A stretch of 64,000 nt of DNA from Croceimicrobium sp965279135 (GCA_965279135.1 OZ257133.1:930001-994000), one strand, 5' to 3'; counted from the first letter of the stretch, positions 7,295 to 15,817 are shown. Made by a program: numbers and translations. Notes: generated by a model from the sequence alone, not told the origin.

Positions 7295-8401
7295 TCATTC
7301 ATTTAGTTCCACGTCCTTCAATTCAATTGTTTTGCCAATTTTAACCCCTTTCAATACAACTTCCTCTTCAAAGTATGGCTTAACAACATCTGAAAGTAAC
7401 CCTTTGGGTACAGTAATGATAAAGTCTTTATTATTCTTGTCTGTAAGCCTTATTGTACTCTTCTTCGAGTCTGCTCGCGAAAGAATTCCTATCAATTCAA
7501 CTGTTTCTGGTTTTACTTCTTCATCAGCTTGGCTGCGGTAATCAAACTGGAAATCTGATTTAATTTTAGTTAAAGGAATAGTCTTCATTTCATTATCCCT
7601 TTTGACCGTAAAGCCAACAAGCTTTATTCGTTCTCCATCTGGTGCAAGTTTCTTAATGAGTGCAAGGAAATTCCTTCTGTAATCGTCCTCTTCAATTGCA
7701 CCTGATAATTTATCGTAACTACCATCATTAATTATTTCAATCTTTTCAAGTAAGTCATCAATTAAAAAGGTTTGACTATCAGCTCCTGGAATGGTTATTT
7801 GATTTGTCGAGTGACCAAATCTAATAGTCACGGCAAAACTCGCTGCTCTAGGTACGGAAAGAAAAGGCTCAAATTCTACGACATCGGATTTTTTCTTTCT
7901 TCCTCGCTCTTTAAATGGCTTTTTTCTTAATCTATCTGCGGTACGAAAAGCAAGTTTCTCGATTATTTCTATTCTATTAAGAAACTCGTCACTTCTAATT
8001 ATCCCATGCCCCACTTCGTTCCCTGATATACTTAATTGGATTTCATTCGAGTCAAGTTCCACACCCTTTGTTTCCAAGTGTCTGAAAAAATTTACTTGTT
8101 GAAGAATATCTCTTAATTCCTCCGCCAATTCTTCTGGCGGATCACCAGCTAAACCAATTGAAATAAGTTTTTCAGCTTCCCTTGGTTGTGAGGATAACAT
8201 TGCCAAATTAGCTGCACTTCTAAGCAAAATGCTTCTGGTAGGCTCCTCATTTGATTCTGAACTAAAGAGAATAAATGCTTTCTTCTCAAATTCAAATGCT
8301 TTTCGAGAGTATTCTGCCACTTTTGAAGAATCATTGCGTTTAGCAATCAAAGCCAGATCGTTGTACTTCATAGCTTCCCTATGTAATTCTTTGACGGTCA
8401 T
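7295..8401 (-). CDS. Hypothetical protein, second gene of an unknown two-gene operon
   Basis: 368 residues. The first ~90 are helical with a TPR-like character (EKKAFILFSSE, EPTRSILLRSAANLA, AEKLISIGLAGDPPEE). A central basic region (RKKPFKERGRKKK) is followed by a VPRAASFAVTIRFG segment and a C-terminal beta-rich part from about 295. No signal peptide or membrane segment, so probably cytoplasmic. Its ATG overlaps the stop of the upstream 177-aa gene (ATGA at 8398-8401), so the two are probably translationally coupled. I recall similar proteins of unknown function, similarly paired, in other phyla, but cannot verify this. Function unknown. Confidence 0.75.
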   Translation of the reverse strand: MTVKELHREAMKYNDLALIAKRNDSSKVAEYSRKAFEFEKKAFILFSSESNEEPTRSILLRSAANLAMLSSQPREAEKLISIGLAGDPPEELAEELRDILQQVNFFRHLETKGVELDSNEIQLSISGNEVGHGIIRSDEFLNRIEIIEKLAFRTADRLRKKPFKERGRKKKSDVVEFEPFLSVPRAASFAVTIRFGHSTNQITIPGADSQTFLIDDLLEKIEIINDGSYDKLSGAIEEDDYRRNFLALIKKLAPDGERIKLVGFTVKRDNEMKTIPLTKIKSDFQFDYRSQADEEVKPETVELIGILSRADSKKSTIRLTDKNNKDFIITVPKGLLSDVVKPYFEEEVVLKGVKIGKTIELKDVELNE

Positions 8402-8931
8402 ACAATCTTATATTCTCCTTTCGGATTGCCAAATTCAACAACACATATGTGAGCCTTTAAACCAGTGTTTGCAGTTGCTTTCGTCTGTTCTGTTTTTTCA
8501 TTTATACGTTTGGCAAGTGAATTTGAAGAGTTTTCTCTTAATATTCCTGAAATTTCAAGCCTTTCTTTTCTTTGAAACAAACCTATGTCATCTTCATCGC
8601 CCAGCCAATAGTCAAATCCAGTCCCTTTACTTGAACGTTCGATACAGCTACTTTCTGAATAGGACTCAGCTAATTTTAAGGCAATGCCCGTTGCCGCGTA
8701 TTCGGTCGCTTCCTGTAAATCGCTCCAATTTCTTTTAACTTGATTATCTACAATCGTACTCCACTCCAAATTGAGATTCTGAGCTCCATTGGATAAAGTT
8801 AGATTCATAGATACTCCACTTGAATGCCCCTGATTATCCAAACACACTGAGCATGCTTGAAGCAAAAAAATTCCAAACTCTTGGGTCAAGCCCATTATTC
8901 CGTTTCCTAAGGTGTCTAAATTTACTTCCAT
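8398..8931 (-). CDS. Hypothetical protein, first gene of an unknown two-gene operon
   Basis: 177 residues without signal peptide or membrane segments. An N-terminal helical part (EFGIFLLQACSVCLDNQGH) is followed by a beta-rich part, then RSSKGTGFDYWLG and RLEISGI. The GTGFDYW...LEISG arrangement is loosely reminiscent of the D-x(n)-E-x-K active site of PD-(D/E)xK nucleases, with Ser where Lys would stand. That is a weak resemblance, not an assignment. The end, HICVVEFGNP, is strand-like. It is coupled to the 368-aa gene by an ATGA overlap. A role in defence or DNA metabolism is only a hypothesis. Confidence 0.72.
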   Translation of the reverse strand: MEVNLDTLGNGIMGLTQEFGIFLLQACSVCLDNQGHSSGVSMNLTLSNGAQNLNLEWSTIVDNQVKRNWSDLQEATEYAATGIALKLAESYSESSCIERSSKGTGFDYWLGDEDDIGLFQRKERLEISGILRENSSNSLAKRINEKTEQTKATANTGLKAHICVVEFGNPKGEYKIV

Positions 8932-9022
8932 TAATCTTTTTAAATCCTAGTTAACGGTTAGTTAATGAGGCGTAGCATCCCAATAAAGTACTAGGATTTC
9001 AAACACAGTGTTAGCAAAAGTT

Positions 9023-9529
9023 TTAATTCCCTGAATACTTTCCTAAGAGCGTTCTGCCCAATTGAGTATTCGAATTGATTTGCACAATTTCATAATCATC
9101 TGGGTCATTTACCACAAAGTCTGCCTCATCATCTGGGAAGTCATTATAAGTCTCACGAACGACTCGTCTTACACTTTGATTTGAGTTAAAACTGGGAGTT
9201 TGTTGAGGAGTTCCACATTGCTGTCCTACAAAATTACCCATATTCCAACAACTATTTAAATACCCTTGAAATGGAACTATAATTACACCCGGTCCATTTC
9301 TCCATCCGTCATAGAAATTTCCGCGATAAATCGTTCCATCTCTAAAATAGTATGTCCCCATACCATGTGCCACTCCATTATATATTTGACCATGATAGAC
9401 TCCGTTTCGATAAAATATGTTGCCTATACCTACATACCCTTGTAATTGTGGGCTCATTATTCGTTGAGCGTTGACTTTAAATGATAATAAAAAAATGAAT
9501 ATCGTAAATGTTAATATGATTTTTCTCAT
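9023..9529 (-). CDS. Exported MORN-repeat protein
   Basis: A signal peptide ends near KVNAQ (about residue 21). Residues ~30-90 carry MORN-type units: YRNGVYHGQIYNGVAHGMG, YYFRDGTIYRGNFYDGW, RNGPG. MORN repeats commonly mediate protein or lipid contacts. The remainder is low complexity with Gln, Asn and Asp (DFPDDEADFVVNDPDDYE). It follows the papain-like protease gene by 10 bases and is probably co-transcribed with it, which suggests the two act together at the cell surface or in the periplasm. The exact role is unknown. Confidence 0.75.
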   Translation of the reverse strand: MRKIILTFTIFIFLLSFKVNAQRIMSPQLQGYVGIGNIFYRNGVYHGQIYNGVAHGMGTYYFRDGTIYRGNFYDGWRNGPGVIIVPFQGYLNSCWNMGNFVGQQCGTPQQTPSFNSNQSVRRVVRETYNDFPDDEADFVVNDPDDYEIVQINSNTQLGRTLLGKYSGN

Positions 9530-9539
9530 GATAGTTGGT

Positions 9540-10142
9540 TTAAAAAGTTACGTATGTTATACAATTTATTCGATTTACAAAATCTGACCATTCAAATTCT
9601 TGACGAGATTTATTATCAGGCCAGGGGTCTCTTAAAACCACTTTGTAAGGAACTTTTCTCTTGTTTGAATCATACCTAAAAAAAACAGCGGTTAAAACAT
9701 AAGCATGACCAATATTCTGATCTGGCATATTTAATCCAATTATTACGGGGTTTCTATAAGCTAATTGGTCAATAAGTTCATATGCAGAAGGGCTAAAATC
9801 AACTTCTCCATCTATTCGCTTATTGTTAACACTCCATCCATCAACTCCGTCTTCGATAGTAAAGCAGTCAGCAGGTCGATTTACACAGTGAGAAGTTTTG
9901 AATGCCTTCTTTACAATTGTACACTGGTCAACAAAAAGACCCTGATAATCTAAAACCATTTGAATACAGGCCGCCCAACACCAATTAACTTCTTTCTGTG
10001 AAGCCCTATAAAACTCAAATTCCTCTGCTTTTACGGCAGCAGCAAAGTCATTTCCACTATCAATTTGAAATATTCTCCCTTGTGAAAAAGAAGAAACATT
10101 AATTGTGATCATCAAAATGATAGTTAGTAATTGCCTTCTCAT
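9540..10142 (-). CDS. Exported papain-like cysteine protease (AvrRpt2/C39-like)
   Basis: A signal peptide ends near SSFSQ (residue ~21). The catalytic pattern of the papain-like AvrRpt2/peptidase C39-type family is intact: NWCWAA with Cys55, NIGHAYVL with His146, and LRDPWP with Asp172. Extra cysteines at 74, 86 and 93 could form disulfides in the periplasm. The ~200-residue length fits a single catalytic domain. Substrate unknown; a secreted effector or envelope-processing enzyme are both possible. It is followed by a MORN-repeat protein in the same operon. Family call is firm at motif level; the biological role is inference. Confidence 0.78.
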   Translation of the reverse strand: MRRQLLTIILMITINVSSFSQGRIFQIDSGNDFAAAVKAEEFEFYRASQKEVNWCWAACIQMVLDYQGLFVDQCTIVKKAFKTSHCVNRPADCFTIEDGVDGWSVNNKRIDGEVDFSPSAYELIDQLAYRNPVIIGLNMPDQNIGHAYVLTAVFFRYDSNKRKVPYKVVLRDPWPDNKSRQEFEWSDFVNRINCITYVTF

Positions 10143-10147
10143 TTGCT

Positions 10148-10336
10148 TTATTTTTTTACCCTGCTTATATACAGAATAAATATCAGTATAATTCGCTTAA
10201 TATCGGAAATAAATGGATGTTTTTTACGTGTTAAAACCCACTTTTTACGGATTTGAATGTTATGATCGTATTCCTTTTTTTTGTCAATTAGAGCGTTGAG
10301 TCCTATTGCTATAAACAGTTTGTCTATTATAGACAT
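10148..10336 (-). CDS. Small basic protein with a C-terminal hydrophobic segment (uncertain)
   Basis: 62 residues, ending five bases before the protease start. It is strongly basic (KKKEYDHN, RKKWVLTRKKH) with a hydrophobic stretch (IKRIILIFILYI) near the C-terminus. No family recognised. The close spacing suggests it belongs to the same operon, but the ORF is short and may be spurious. Confidence 0.3.
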   Translation of the reverse strand: MSIIDKLFIAIGLNALIDKKKEYDHNIQIRKKWVLTRKKHPFISDIKRIILIFILYISRVKK

Positions 10337-10450
10337 AAGATATTCCTAGCTAGATTTCAGGACTGAAGATGCGGGCGAATATCATTTGATCCTTCCCATT
10401 CTCCCATATTGTCTTTAATACAAAGAGATCCTTTTTATTTTCTAGCAAAA

Positions 10451-10516
10451 GTCCGGGGATATCCCCGGCAAGATCGCATGTTAAGTTAGTGTCAACGGAT
10501 TGACATGCTATCTTGC
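10451..10516. other. Structured palindromic intergenic element
   Basis: A perfect 16-base palindrome, CCGGGGATATCCCCGG (10453-10468), abuts a second inverted repeat: GCAAGAT-c-GCATGT (10468-10481) against ACATGC-t-ATCTTGC (10503-10516), with one mismatch. Inside it, TGTCAA (10490-10495) can pair with TTGACA (10500-10505) in an alternative fold. No gene overlaps it. Function unknown; no poly-T run follows, so it is not an ordinary terminator. Confidence 0.5.
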
Positions 10517-10562
10517 GCCATTCTATTAGCCCTCAGAATTCCAAATACAACTACAAAAAAAA

Positions 10563-10583
10563 AACGCTGACAAGGTCAGCGTT
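10563..10583 (-). terminator. Rho-independent terminator after the 75-aa gene
   Basis: AACGCTGAC (10563-10571) pairs with GTCAGCGTT (10575-10583) around a three-base loop. On the minus strand it is followed by a long T run (the A run at about 10555-10564), placing it 12 bases after the stop of the gene at 10595-10822. Confidence 0.85.
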
Positions 10584-10594
10584 TTATTATTCAA

Positions 10595-10822
10595 TTATCG
10601 GAGCCAGATTTTCTTGGCTTTTTTAAAACCGCACCAATGGTGATCCTCATCATACCCCCGAGCCGCTAGTTCAAATCGAATGAACTTGCTTAAGGGAATG
10701 TTATACCGAAGTATAAATCGAAGCACCTCACCATCACAGGAAGAAACCAATCCAAAGATGACCTTCCAAAAGGGAAAGGAATCATCATCCAGAGCGATTT
10801 GTTGAATGCGAGTGTAGCTCAA
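10595..10822 (-). CDS. Small hypothetical cytoplasmic protein
   Basis: 75 residues, with no signal peptide or membrane segment. The sequence combines an acidic start (ALDDDSFPFW), an amphipathic middle (GEVLRFILRYNIPLSKFIRFELAARGYDEDHHWCGF) and a basic end. Codon use looks normal and a strong terminator follows directly, which supports a real monocistronic gene. I believe similar short proteins exist in Bacteroidota but cannot name the family. Confidence 0.6.
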   Translation of the reverse strand: MSYTRIQQIALDDDSFPFWKVIFGLVSSCDGEVLRFILRYNIPLSKFIRFELAARGYDEDHHWCGFKKAKKIWLR

Positions 10823-10944
10823 TTTTAAAGCGACTCAGGGAGCAATAAAAGCGATGTATAGGATCTAAACTGCTAACAATGTCGAAACCTTCTTAACTAA
10901 ATCGTACTAACCTACATCACAATCAATATTTGATTCTGCTTTGC

Positions 10945-11862
10945 TTAATTCAAGTTTCGAAATTCACTAGGGCTCATACCGGTCTTCGATCGAAATAGAT
11001 TGCTAAAATGCTGGGGGTATTCAAATCCCAGGGAGTATCCTATTTCACTTATCGAATCACCAGAGTTTAAGAGGATGTTTTTAGCCTTATCGATTATGAA
11101 AAGGTGAATGTGTTCTTGAGCCGTTTTTCCTGTTTCTTTCTTTAGTAAATCGCTTAAATAGCTTGAAGTGAAGTTGAGCTGATTTGCGAAATACTGCACC
11201 TTAGGGAGCCCGGAGTTAATGGATTCTTCCAGCTGGTAATAATCCTTAAGTAGGCGCTCAAATCTTGAGACTATATCCGAATTTAGATTTGAGCGTGTGT
11301 AGAACTGTCGGTCATAAAATCGAGTGCAATAGTCGAGGAGTAATTCAATATTTGAAACAATGAGATTTTGACTGTGCTTGTCAATATTTTGGCTGTACTC
11401 TTTAACAATCTTGGCTAATATATCCTCAATCGTATTTAACTCATCATGCGAAAGATGTAGCGCTTCGTTTGCGTCATAATGGAAGAAGGAATAATGGTCA
11501 ATCTTATCCGCCAAATTCGATTTACGTATTAAATCAGGGTGAAAAGCTAAAACCCAACCTCTGGTGTTCTCGACTTCAGCAGGTCCTTGACCTTCTATCA
11601 TAGTAACCTGACCTGGAGCGGTAAATATTAAGGTGCCTTCTTCGTAGTCATAGGAGTTTTTACCATAGACGAGGTTACCGCAACCAATATCCTTTAAAGA
11701 GATCTGATAAAGATGATCAACAACCTTCAGTCGGCTAAAATCAAGGATCGGCCTTACATCCTTAGTCTTCACGACCGTAACCAGAGGATGTTTGGGTTGC
11801 GGAAGCCCCATCACTTCATGTGCTTTGCTGATGGTTTCAATGTTAAAAAGTTCTCTCTTCAT
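10945..11862 (-). CDS. AraC-family transcriptional regulator
   Basis: 305 residues. The N-terminal ~190 residues form a sensory domain with a cupin-like segment (LIFTAPGQVTMIEGQG, GWVLAFHPDLI). The C-terminal ~100 residues are the AraC double helix-turn-helix: FANQLNFTSSYLSDLLKKETG and ISEIGYSLGFEYPQHFSNLF followed by GMSPSEFR. It is the last gene of an operon with an SDR oxidoreductase (20 bases upstream) and an HchA-like protein, and probably controls that operon. The inducer is unknown; reactive aldehydes would fit the neighbours, but that is inference. Confidence 0.88.
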   Translation of the reverse strand: MKRELFNIETISKAHEVMGLPQPKHPLVTVVKTKDVRPILDFSRLKVVDHLYQISLKDIGCGNLVYGKNSYDYEEGTLIFTAPGQVTMIEGQGPAEVENTRGWVLAFHPDLIRKSNLADKIDHYSFFHYDANEALHLSHDELNTIEDILAKIVKEYSQNIDKHSQNLIVSNIELLLDYCTRFYDRQFYTRSNLNSDIVSRFERLLKDYYQLEESINSGLPKVQYFANQLNFTSSYLSDLLKKETGKTAQEHIHLFIIDKAKNILLNSGDSISEIGYSLGFEYPQHFSNLFRSKTGMSPSEFRNLN

Positions 11863-11882
11863 TCCTTAACTCAGCACTTAGA

Positions 11883-12704
11883 TTATAAACCGAACTGTTG
11901 TTTCTGCATAGCAAAATACTCTTCATCGGACATTTTAGAGCGTGCTTCCAATAAATATAGAGCATCTTCGCCTGCTCGGTAGCGTAAAGTGTCTTTACCA
12001 TCCGTTGCAGCCTCATAAATGATTTCGGCGATACTTTCCGGTTGACTCATTTTTTCCGGATCCATCGAACTCTGCATGGCTTCCATAAATCCATTTACGA
12101 ACTCATTATACTCTGTCAGCTCTCGGTTATGTTGCATGTCAAGGGAGCGCCCACCGAAATCGGTAGCCACGCCACCTGGTTCCACCAATTTTACTTTAAC
12201 TCCTATTTGGGACAATTCCCATCTTAGCGATTCTGTAAATCCTTCAACTGCCCATTTGGTGGAATGATAGAGGGGCATTAAAGGGAAGGTCATTCTTCCA
12301 CCAACGGATGAGATGTTTATAAACATACCATCCCTGTTTTCCCTGAAATGAGGTAAAACCTGTTGTGTCACATCAAACAAGCCCTGGACGTTTACACCAA
12401 ATTGACGAATAATACTTTCACGTTTTGCTGATTCGAAGGTTCCCATCAATCCATAGCCCGCATTATTGAGGACCACATCGATCTTACTAAAATGGTTGAT
12501 TCCCTCCTTAATAGCGCTTTTAATACTCTCTAGTTCCAGAACATCAAGCTTGGTTACAATTGTGTTTTCCAGGCTACTAAGTTCATTTTCGGCCTCAGGC
12601 TTACGCATGGTTGCAACTACGTTCCAACCTTTGTTTTGAAAGTGTTTTGCCGTGGCTTTGCCAATACCGGAGCTTGCGCCCGTGATTAAAATTGTTTTGT
12701 TCAT
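11883..12704 (-). CDS. Short-chain dehydrogenase/reductase (SDR) oxidoreductase
   Basis: The start at 12704 gives MNKTILITGASSGIGKAT, placing the TGxxxGIG dinucleotide-binding motif at residues 8-15. The upstream in-frame ATG at 12758 would overlap the previous gene and add an unlikely basic leader. A YHSTK segment provides the catalytic YxxxK, and NNAG and PGGVATDF follow the classical SDR pattern. Length (273 aa) is typical. It would oxidise or reduce a carbonyl or hydroxyl group with NAD(P); the substrate is unknown. It lies between the hchA-like gene (22 bases) and the AraC regulator. Confidence 0.88.
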   Translation of the reverse strand: MNKTILITGASSGIGKATAKHFQNKGWNVVATMRKPEAENELSSLENTIVTKLDVLELESIKSAIKEGINHFSKIDVVLNNAGYGLMGTFESAKRESIIRQFGVNVQGLFDVTQQVLPHFRENRDGMFINISSVGGRMTFPLMPLYHSTKWAVEGFTESLRWELSQIGVKVKLVEPGGVATDFGGRSLDMQHNRELTEYNEFVNGFMEAMQSSMDPEKMSQPESIAEIIYEAATDGKDTLRYRAGEDALYLLEARSKMSDEEYFAMQKQQFGL

Positions 12705-12726
12705 AGCGTTTTGCTTTTGAGTTTTG

Positions 12727-13596
12727 TTAGGATAATACTTCTTGAAACAATGCCTCAACCGTTATTTTTCCAAGTTCATCACAGGCTTTAGGACTGTCTC
12801 CTGAAATGAGTTTTCGGTCAATATGGGTAGCGCCGGTAATCTTTTCATTGATGATTTTTATTCCGTGTTTTTCCAGCGCTTCACACTGGAACCAGCTAAG
12901 TTGTCCTGGTAGATAACCCATCGTGGGTGACTGCCTATCATATTTGTCAGGGAAGGCTACCATTTGGTATCCTTTGTAGGGATGTGGCTTATTGTCATTT
13001 ACAGCGGTAGCCACCATAGCTGCAGGACCATGGCATACGGCAACAAGGTATCGATCCGAAGCTTCTACCCATCGAATCAATTCTCCAGCATTGCCATCTT
13101 CTGGGAGACCAATCATAGAACCGTGCCCGCCGGGTAGAAAGACTGCTAAGTACTTAGAGCCTTCGTTAAGCTCATTGTTTTCAACGATTTTTAATAAGGA
13201 AGCTGGAGAGTCGAACTTATGCTTGTTTGCGCTCATGAATCTTAGTACTGCATCATCTTTTTGAGGAACAGACCAATCTTCAAGAATTGCTGGCTTGCCG
13301 GTAGGCGTAACGACATCAAAATCAAATCCTGCATTTACTAAGTGCATCAAAGGAACCATTGTTTCCTGCACATTATTTCCTGTGGAGAAAAGCTTTCCAT
13401 TGGTCATTTCAAAATAGCGTTCCTCAGTGCAAAGCACCATTACTTTCTTATCACCTGAGTACTTTTTACCTCCGAAGTCTGTTGCTCGAAAGCCACTTCT
13501 CTTATCCACTCCTAAAATTCGCCCTATGGGAGAAGGTATGTATCCCAGGCCGTTCTTTTCTTTCGTAGGAGCAATACCTAATATCTTTTTAATCAT
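12727..13596 (-). CDS. hchA: DJ-1/PfpI family protein, Hsp31-type glyoxalase III
   Basis: 289 residues matching Hsp31/HchA in length and motifs. VFLPGGHG (153-159) is followed by the nucleophile elbow AVCHGP with Cys188 and His189, and QETMVPL near Glu78 supplies the conserved glutamate. HchA proteins convert methylglyoxal to lactate without a cofactor and have chaperone activity. It is first in an operon with an SDR oxidoreductase and an AraC regulator, which fits a response to reactive carbonyls. The family is clear; the distinction from other DJ-1 members rests on length and the N-terminal extension. Confidence 0.82.
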   Translation of the reverse strand: MIKKILGIAPTKEKNGLGYIPSPIGRILGVDKRSGFRATDFGGKKYSGDKKVMVLCTEERYFEMTNGKLFSTGNNVQETMVPLMHLVNAGFDFDVVTPTGKPAILEDWSVPQKDDAVLRFMSANKHKFDSPASLLKIVENNELNEGSKYLAVFLPGGHGSMIGLPEDGNAGELIRWVEASDRYLVAVCHGPAAMVATAVNDNKPHPYKGYQMVAFPDKYDRQSPTMGYLPGQLSWFQCEALEKHGIKIINEKITGATHIDRKLISGDSPKACDELGKITVEALFQEVLS

Positions 13597-13958
13597 TTAC
13601 CCATCTTTTATAAACATTACAAATGTCCTTCTAGAAAAATGGAATGGCTAAATGATATCCCTGCAAGGCTAAATGAATTTATAGAAGGCCTGACTTAACC
13701 AATAATCTCCGGAGGGTTCCTTTTTCAAAATATCAAGACCTAATACTCGTTTGAGTTATTGGGTAATTAGAAATAGGGATGAATCAATAGGCTCCCTAAA
13801 AGGGTTGAAATATGAGATGTTAGAACCTGTGCTTCAGAAGAACAATAAACTAACCCGAATCTCTTAGATGAGGATTATTCGGTGGATTAAATTCATACTC
13901 AGTTCTAATCTCCACCATCAAATCGATCTACCTTCTCCTAGTGCTATTCCTAAAAAAC
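13597..13958. other. Intergenic region without recognised features
   Basis: About 360 bases between the hchA start and the end of the next minus-strand gene. It should hold the hchA promoter. I see no convincing open frame, terminator or repeat in it. Confidence 0.5.
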
Positions 13959-14648
13959 CTATAGCTCTTGCTTAGTGCGAATGCGCCAAATTAATGCGAC
14001 TGAATTCCCAATTCCCCATTGGCCATAACGTTGCGGTTGGAATGAAGAACTATAGATAGGATTCAATCGGTAAACTTTTGGTCGGTAATAGACAAACTCA
14101 AAGGAACACCTTAGCGCTAGAGAATGTCTTGAGTTTTTTGATCTGAGCAAATTGTATTGATAAGCAATGGCGGTTGAAACATTATAATCCAGGGGTGTAC
14201 TGGTCCCATCCAGTTCACCGATAGTCCCATCATTACCTTCATATCGATAAGTCCACCTAATCGGCCAATTAACCCTAACTCCTCCTGAAACTTGCAGAAA
14301 GGATCTTTCGTTGAGCCAGAAATTGTATCCTAACTCGATATCCGTCATTAAGGACCATCGGGTTTCCCATTCCTTACCACTCGGACCATTGGGAATCATT
14401 ACATCCCTGGATGCGAATTCATTAATGCGTCCTATTTGAATCATTAAGGAAAATCGTTCGCGGTAATAGATTTGATAATTAAAAGTTGGACTGTAGTAGA
14501 AATCCAAATCTTCAATTGGATTTTCAACCTCACCGGTTTCCCAGGTTCGTAAACCTGCTATTCCAATACCCAACTCATGACTAAACTGAGCAGATGCTTT
14601 TACCGTAAGAAATAATAGACTGGTGATTAATAAGGCATTTCTAAACAT
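13959..14648 (-). CDS. Outer-membrane beta-barrel protein, hypothetical
   Basis: A signal peptide ends near VKASAQ (residue ~20). The remainder alternates aromatic and polar residues in strand-like stretches (FNYQIYYRERFSLMIQIG, TDIELGYNFWL, YNVSTAIAYQYNLL, VALIWRIR), the pattern of an outer-membrane barrel of roughly eight to ten strands. It has no close family I can name. It is monocistronic and divergent from the lipoprotein at 14865, and a TATATTTG element lies upstream of its start. Confidence 0.7.
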   Translation of the reverse strand: MFRNALLITSLLFLTVKASAQFSHELGIGIAGLRTWETGEVENPIEDLDFYYSPTFNYQIYYRERFSLMIQIGRINEFASRDVMIPNGPSGKEWETRWSLMTDIELGYNFWLNERSFLQVSGGVRVNWPIRWTYRYEGNDGTIGELDGTSTPLDYNVSTAIAYQYNLLRSKNSRHSLALRCSFEFVYYRPKVYRLNPIYSSSFQPQRYGQWGIGNSVALIWRIRTKQEL

Positions 14649-14667
14649 AGCGAAGACTGTTGAGGCG

Positions 14668-14675
14668 CAAATATA
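14668..14675 (-). promoter_or_regulatory. Bacteroidota -7 element TATATTTG
   Basis: On the minus strand this is an exact match to TAnnTTTG, 20 bases upstream of the beta-barrel gene start. I find no good TTTG at the -33 position, so only the proximal element is claimed. Confidence 0.4.
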
Positions 14676-14864
14676 GCCGGCGAAAGTTTAAGCCTAAGGA
14701 GCTAGTTTTTGTTCGTGAGGAGTGATTGAAATGCTCAGCAGGAATAGATTCCCCTCTTTTCTAAAGTAGAGCTAATCTTTTTGGGTAAGAATGAGAGACA
14801 TTAAGGTTTGGTCTTGCTATAGTTTATAAATTACCTTTAACATAAACCTTTGGTAAAGGAGCCG

Positions 14865-15275
14865 GTGAGAAATCTTTTTGCCATAATACTTATTGTATCA
14901 GGCTGCGGTTGTAGCCTGGACACTTCCGAAATTGATTTAACGGGTAAGTGGAGATATCTTGATCAAGATGAGCAATATTATGAACTATGGTTTGATGAAG
15001 AATATGTCCTAGACATTAATGAAGTAAGCTATAGTATTGATTATTACCGGTATTGGACAAACGATGACTCCCTATTTTTCAGTAGTCTTAATCGAAACGA
15101 AATAGATCCCATTTATTCTTTTCAGATAAAAATAAAGGAAGAAGGGCTATTCTTGAAAAACGATTTTATTAGTATTAAAGCCAATCAATTTGAGGAAAAA
15201 GCTAGAATAGATACTTCAAGACCTTTTCGTGAGAAAGTTTATTCTGAATTTGGGTCAAGGCTTAGAGACCGCTAG
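14865..15275 (+). CDS. Small lipoprotein, hypothetical
   Basis: GTG at 14865 gives a good lipoprotein leader (RNLFAIILIVSGCGCS), preceded by AAAGGAG a few bases upstream. An in-frame TTG at 14850 would add five residues. The mature part contains DLTGKWRYLDQDEQYYELWF, a strand pattern like that of lipocalin-type or copper-resistance-type stress lipoproteins, but no family is certain. It is followed by another exported protein (15350) on the same strand. Confidence 0.6.
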   Translation: MRNLFAIILIVSGCGCSLDTSEIDLTGKWRYLDQDEQYYELWFDEEYVLDINEVSYSIDYYRYWTNDDSLFFSSLNRNEIDPIYSFQIKIKEEGLFLKNDFISIKANQFEEKARIDTSRPFREKVYSEFGSRLRDR

Positions 15276-15349
15276 CTTCTATTTACCAGTATAAAAGAAG
15301 TTTACATAAGATGAAATCTCCGGGTAGATAATAATTATAACTTTCTAAC

Positions 15350-15772
15350 ATGTTTGATAAAAGTTTTAAGAGCTTAAAGCAAGTAGGGACTTTTGCCCTT
15401 CTTTTTGTGATTTGCTCCTCAAATGCTTTTTCTCAAGAAGCGGATTCCAGTCGTTTGGCTTATTTGGAGAAGGCTACTTATCAGATGGTATTAGAGTCAA
15501 TCACTGATACGATCCCTTTCGATGAGATAGGAAAGTTTTCAGATTACAGGATTCGGTTTAAAGATTCTATTTTGCTTATTCAACGTAATAGTTCAACTTT
15601 CTTTATCCCATTAGAGGATTGCTTTTATGGACTCAATTTCAGTAAGCGTCATAAAAAAGGACTACATGGATTTATAGTATATCGTAAAAATGAAGAGGAT
15701 GCAATCATTATTGAGCGCTGGCGTAAAGGGGTATTAAAAACCAGGAGGTTTTTTTTATTAGATAGTGACTAG
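15350..15772 (+). CDS. Exported hypothetical protein
   Basis: 140 residues with a signal peptide cleaved near SNAFSQ (residue ~29). The mature part is a small beta-rich domain (DYRIRFKDSILLIQRNSSTFFIPLEDC) ending in a basic segment. I do not recognise a family. It starts 74 bases after the preceding lipoprotein gene and may be co-transcribed with it. Confidence 0.6.
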   Translation: MFDKSFKSLKQVGTFALLFVICSSNAFSQEADSSRLAYLEKATYQMVLESITDTIPFDEIGKFSDYRIRFKDSILLIQRNSSTFFIPLEDCFYGLNFSKRHKKGLHGFIVYRKNEEDAIIIERWRKGVLKTRRFFLLDSD

Positions 15773-15817
15773 GTGCAATAAAGATTAATCACTCAGTAAA
15801 GGGAGGTCCATAATTAA

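Noticed and set aside
8229..8738. Plus-strand open frame of 169 codons
   Set aside because: It lies antisense across the coupled minus-strand gene pair, whose overlap and domain-like sequence are more convincing.
10451..10516. Integron attC site, suggested by GTTAAGT and GTTAGTG near paired stems
   Set aside because: The inverse core (RYYYAAC) is not matched (TGTCAAC starts with T) and no integrase or cassette series is seen.
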